Assembly: GCA_964385465.1 (NCBI GenBank) | Contig: CAYLPJ010000056.1 | Location: forward strand, 1-44,702 | Direction of reading: 5' to 3' | Length of the DNA: 44,702 bases | From: CAYLPJ01 sp964385465 | Lineage (GTDB): Bacteria > Planctomycetota > Phycisphaerae > SM23-33 | In this document: positions 42,255 through 44,702 of the stretch, in pieces | How positions within the stretch are numbered: position 1 is the first letter of the stretch | Layout: each line of letters opens with the position of its first letter | Made by a program: the position numbers and the translations under genes | The notes under the pieces: model-generated | Told to the model about the DNA's origin: nothing | Databases searched by the model: none | The model's input: only the letters and a program-made list of their open reading frames with translations

Positions 42255-42286
42255 CGGTGTCCGGAATGGAAGTAGGGTGGACACCG
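42255..42286. repeat. Second GGTGTCC...GGACACC inverted repeat, flanked by TATATA tracts
   Basis: CGGTGTCC (42255-42262) and GGACACCG (42279-42286) are perfect 8-base arms around 16 bases. TATATATATA (42241-42250) on the left and TATATAT (42287-42293) on the right extend the pairing, apart from a 4-base bulge. Confidence 0.65.
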
Positions 42287-42323
42287 TATATATGAGAAAA
42301 TTCGGTGTTCGTACAGATTACTC

Positions 42324-42351
42324 TTGCATAGCGATAGTCCAATGATATAAT
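42324..42351 (+). promoter_or_regulatory. Rightward promoter-like element with perfect TATAAT
   Basis: TTGCAT (42324-42329), 16 bases and TATAAT (42346-42351). It points into the 3' end of the leftward beta-helix gene, with no sense gene downstream, so it would make an antisense or small RNA if active. Confidence 0.35.
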
Positions 42352-42452
42352 CCCCCGCATCGCCCCCCCCGGCCGACATGCAACTCCGAGCCCGCGGGTG
42401 CGGCGGGCGGATCGTGTGTGGGCAAGGGAGCGGGAATCTCAGATTTCGGAGA

Positions 42453-44204
42453 TCAGTCCGATTTCGGAGGCGTCCGAGACGGGCCGCAGTCGGCGGTCTC
42501 GTTGGCGGAGACCTCGGCGCCCTCGGCGTGGCGGACGTCGATGGGGGCCCGCACGTCCAGGCCGTACGCCCGCCCGGGGGCCTCGCCGGGGTCGGTAAAG
42601 CAGCGCTCGAGGCGGTTGTGGCGGATGCGGACGTCCCGGGCGGCGGCGGTGAAGATGCCCGCCGTGGGGCAGTCGCGGATGAGGTTGTGCTCGATGGTGA
42701 TGTTCCGGTTGCCGGGCCAGGGCTGGATCGGCTCGCGGCCGCGGGGGCGGTCGGTGCGGCAGAAGGTGGCGATGGCACCGAGGCAGTAGCACCGCGGGCC
42801 TTGCACCCAGGCGTCTCGGCCGACGTCCTCGATGGTGTTGTGGCGGACGGTGACGTCGTCGACCCACCCGGCCTCGCGCCAGAAGGCGTACTCGGCCCCG
42901 AGCGTAACGGCGTTCATCTTGATCCGGCGGAACGTGTTGCGCTCGATCACGCCGCGCGAGGCCATGATCCGCAGCCCGCGGGCGCGGTGGTCGCTGAAGA
43001 CGCAGTCGCGGATGGCGAAGCCCGGCGCGTTGCTCGCGGGAATGTCCAGGAACTCCCCCGCCCTCGCCGGCAGGGGTGCCGCGAGCGTCAGGCGGAAGAC
43101 CGTGCCCCGCCCCTTGCGGTTCCGCGGCCAGACGGTCTGCACGGCCTCGACCTGCGGCGGGCTCAGCGGCCCGACCGGGCGGAAGGCCTTCAGCTTGGCC
43201 GTATCGAGCGCGCGGTAATCGCCCGGCCGGAGCCTGCGGACGGTCGAGCCGGCGGGGATGACCGTCGCCAGCCACTCCGGCGAGTAGGGCCAGGCGACCA
43301 GCAGCTCGGTGGGCGCGGGGCTGTCGAGCACGAGCAGCACGGCGCCGTGGAGGTTCACCGAGTCGTCGCCCATGAACGAGAAGCGGCATCGCTCGAGGGT
43401 CGGGCCCTTCGTGGCGAAGGCGATGTTCAGCCCGTCGGCGCAAGTCGAGATCAGCCGCGGCTCCCTCGCGCCCGCCGGCGGCGGGCCCGGGCGGATCGTG
43501 TAGCGGTAGTAGTTGTCGCCCCGCATGTACCGCCCGAGGTAGGCCGCCCCGGGGGCCGCCAGGAATGTCACGTCCTCGATCCGCACGTCCTGGCAGTCGT
43601 TCATCCGCATCGCCGGGGCCGTGCGCAGGGTCAGCACGATGCGGTCGCCGACGGCGATCCGTTCGTGCTGGTACGGGGCGTAGCCCATGACGAACCGCCC
43701 GCGGCGAGCGTCGACGATCTCCACGCGGCGGGCGTAGAGGTCCGGCACCCACGGCTTCCACCGCCGCCGGTCGGGCTCGAAAACGTACCCCTGACGGTAG
43801 TGCTGCGCGTCCTCGGCCCGCAGGCCGGGATACCCCTCGCTCACCGTGAAGTCGTACCGCTTGCCGTCGGCCGCACGCGCCGTGATCCGCCCCTGGATGA
43901 ACGGCAGCGGGTCGTAGTCGATGGTGAACCCCCGCAGCGTCAGCCGCCGGCAGGAGGTGATCGACCAGCCCACCCCGCCGCGGTCGGAGAACACCAGCGT
44001 CGTCCCGTTGCCGTCGACCACCAGCCCGTCGGCGTTCCGCAGCGTCAGCCGCCCGTCCAGCTCGATCCGCCCGTCCGGCAGCGTCACCGTCCCCGCCCCG
44101 TCCGCGACGGCGGCGTCGAGCAACTCCTGAACCCCGCCCCGGGCCGGCCCGGCCGAGAGGGCGACAAGTACGAGCCACAAGATAGCGCACGTCGTCGTTC
44201 GCAT
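42453..44204 (-). CDS. Secreted right-handed parallel beta-helix protein
   Basis: The 583-residue protein has a signal peptide (MRTTTCAILWLVLVALSAGP, ending near ARG) and two stretches of beta-helix repeats: about 30-110 (GTVTLPDGRIELDGRLTLRN, LVVDGNGTTLVFS) and about 395-560 (FAIRDCVFSDHRARGLRI, GVIERNTFRRI, VTVRHNTIEDVG, ITIEHNLIRDC, VRIRHNRLERC). The middle is a different beta-rich insert. Such folds hold polysaccharide lyases, hydrolases and binding proteins; catalytic residues cannot be picked out by eye. GAGGA lies upstream of the ATG at 44204, preferred over 44222. Confidence 0.82.
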   Translation of the reverse strand: MRTTTCAILWLVLVALSAGPARGGVQELLDAAVADGAGTVTLPDGRIELDGRLTLRNADGLVVDGNGTTLVFSDRGGVGWSITSCRRLTLRGFTIDYDPLPFIQGRITARAADGKRYDFTVSEGYPGLRAEDAQHYRQGYVFEPDRRRWKPWVPDLYARRVEIVDARRGRFVMGYAPYQHERIAVGDRIVLTLRTAPAMRMNDCQDVRIEDVTFLAAPGAAYLGRYMRGDNYYRYTIRPGPPPAGAREPRLISTCADGLNIAFATKGPTLERCRFSFMGDDSVNLHGAVLLVLDSPAPTELLVAWPYSPEWLATVIPAGSTVRRLRPGDYRALDTAKLKAFRPVGPLSPPQVEAVQTVWPRNRKGRGTVFRLTLAAPLPARAGEFLDIPASNAPGFAIRDCVFSDHRARGLRIMASRGVIERNTFRRIKMNAVTLGAEYAFWREAGWVDDVTVRHNTIEDVGRDAWVQGPRCYCLGAIATFCRTDRPRGREPIQPWPGNRNITIEHNLIRDCPTAGIFTAAARDVRIRHNRLERCFTDPGEAPGRAYGLDVRAPIDVRHAEGAEVSANETADCGPSRTPPKSD

Positions 44205-44702
44205 GGGATCCTCGCAGTCCACGGTGGACTTCAGTGGTTAGCGTGTATCAGGCGGCGTTTCGCTGACGGTGGCAACAGGCGGGGTTGGTGGTAAGGCGCT
44301 ATTCGGTAGCAGGTAGTAGTCAGTAGCTATCAGGCGGAGCTGTCCCGGCGGGCGGGGGCGCGGGTACCCGCGGGCTGGCGGGCGGTGTCCGGCGCCTCCC
44401 CCCGCCAGAACCGCCGTAACAGCCCACCGCCGCGCACGTGTGACCATGGCTCGCTCTCCCATCGGATGTGCCCACCGAACGCCGACCCAGCATACCGCCG
44501 CCCCCCGGCCGCGTCGAGCGGCCGGCCACGCCGCCGCCCCGAAATCGCGGCGCAAACGCCATGGAATGCGCGCGACGAAGTCCCCGCCTTTCTTCGCCGA
44601 CGACGACCGCCGACACACCAGCACCGTCGCGGCAAGCGTGCAAACGTCGGCCGCCGAAACCGCCCCGCGCGATGCGCCGAAGCGGCGCGTCGGCATCGCA
44701 CT
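44205..44702. other. Right-end stretch without a supported gene
   Basis: Open frames exist on the minus strand, but they overlap each other, are Arg-rich and show no ribosome site or family motif. TATCAGGCGG occurs twice (about 44248 and 44327). The part at 44245-44335 is less GC-rich and may hold the promoter of the beta-helix gene, though no clear hexamer pair is seen. Confidence 0.5.

Larger units (their letters stand above)
42079..42452. other. AT-rich intergenic island packed with inverted repeats
   Basis: The stretch from about 42200 to 42357 is clearly AT-richer than anything else in the window (TATATATATA, GAGAAAATTC, GATATAATC). No convincing coding frame is present. It contains the hairpin, palindromes and candidate promoters listed separately. 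It separates two genes of the same strand. Confidence 0.7.

Noticed and set aside
42160..42286. CRISPR array or plasmid-type iterons
   Set aside because: The repeats are inverted and irregularly spaced, with no equal spacers, no cas genes and no replication gene.
42033..42345. Two short plus-strand frames inside the AT-rich island
   Set aside because: They have no ribosome site, no recognisable domain, and run through the inverted repeats.
44238..44696. Minus-strand frames of 107-152 codons at the right end
   Set aside because: Three overlapping frames in different phases, Arg-rich, with no signal or motif; the window also ends there.

Overview
The window is very GC-rich (roughly 70 %) double-membrane bacterial chromosome, most likely from a planctomycete. 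I infer the taxon from gene content, not from a marker phylogeny. It has a KDO-activating enzyme (KdsB), Tat-type Gfo/Idh/MocA oxidoreductases, a ThuA-oxidoreductase fusion, a hydrazine-synthase-alpha-like dihaem protein with a discoidin domain, a von Willebrand A/glutamine-amidotransferase-like membrane protein, a DUF2752 protein and very large secreted or membrane proteins. This mix is typical of Planctomycetota, perhaps Phycisphaerae-type.

Layout. 1-5.3 kb: a secreted VWA protein, a tRNA-Leu(CAG), a dihydroorotate-dehydrogenase-like protein, then the tight housekeeping run cmk-plsC-tgt. 5.3-10.6 kb: a Tat-exported Gfo/Idh/MocA oxidoreductase, a ROK kinase-type protein and the discoidin/HzsA-like cytochrome. 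10.9-22.1 kb: two adjacent genes coding for three homologous giant modules, the last two fused in one 2605-residue protein with a signal-peptide-like segment in its middle. 22.1-25.3 kb: efp-kdsB, and divergent from it the ThuA-oxidoreductase fusion. 25.3-28.8 kb: a leftward operon of a two-TM protein, CDP-alcohol phosphatidyltransferase, ribBA and a PfkB sugar kinase. 28.9-31.4 kb: a MEMO-family protein and a tandem-domain PPK2. 31.5-37.1 kb: a leftward four-gene operon described next. 37.4-39.3 kb: a DUF2752 protein and two lipoproteins. 39.5-44.2 kb: the VWA/GATase-like membrane protein, an AT-rich palindrome-packed intergenic island and a secreted beta-helix protein.

The most interesting region is 31501-37080. 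It encodes, in transcription order, a COG3581/DUF2229-type protein related to 2-hydroxyacyl-CoA dehydratase and its activase, a radical SAM enzyme that looks like the archaeal tetraether lipid synthase family (Tes/MJ0619), a small BsuPI-like lipoprotein and a second radical SAM/SPASM enzyme. DUF2229/HgdB-type modules occur in the bacterial ether-lipid enzymes PlsA/GeR, and Tes-type enzymes join lipid tails. I therefore infer a candidate bacterial locus for ether or membrane-spanning lipids. The sequence shows the gene families and the operon; the pathway is a hypothesis.

The second notable region is the triplicated giant-module locus at 10.9-22.1 kb, which has no function I recognise. The third is the 42.16-42.35 kb island, where several inverted repeats share a GGACAC/GTGTCC core around possible promoters. 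I see no transposase, phage gene, CRISPR array or rRNA in the window.
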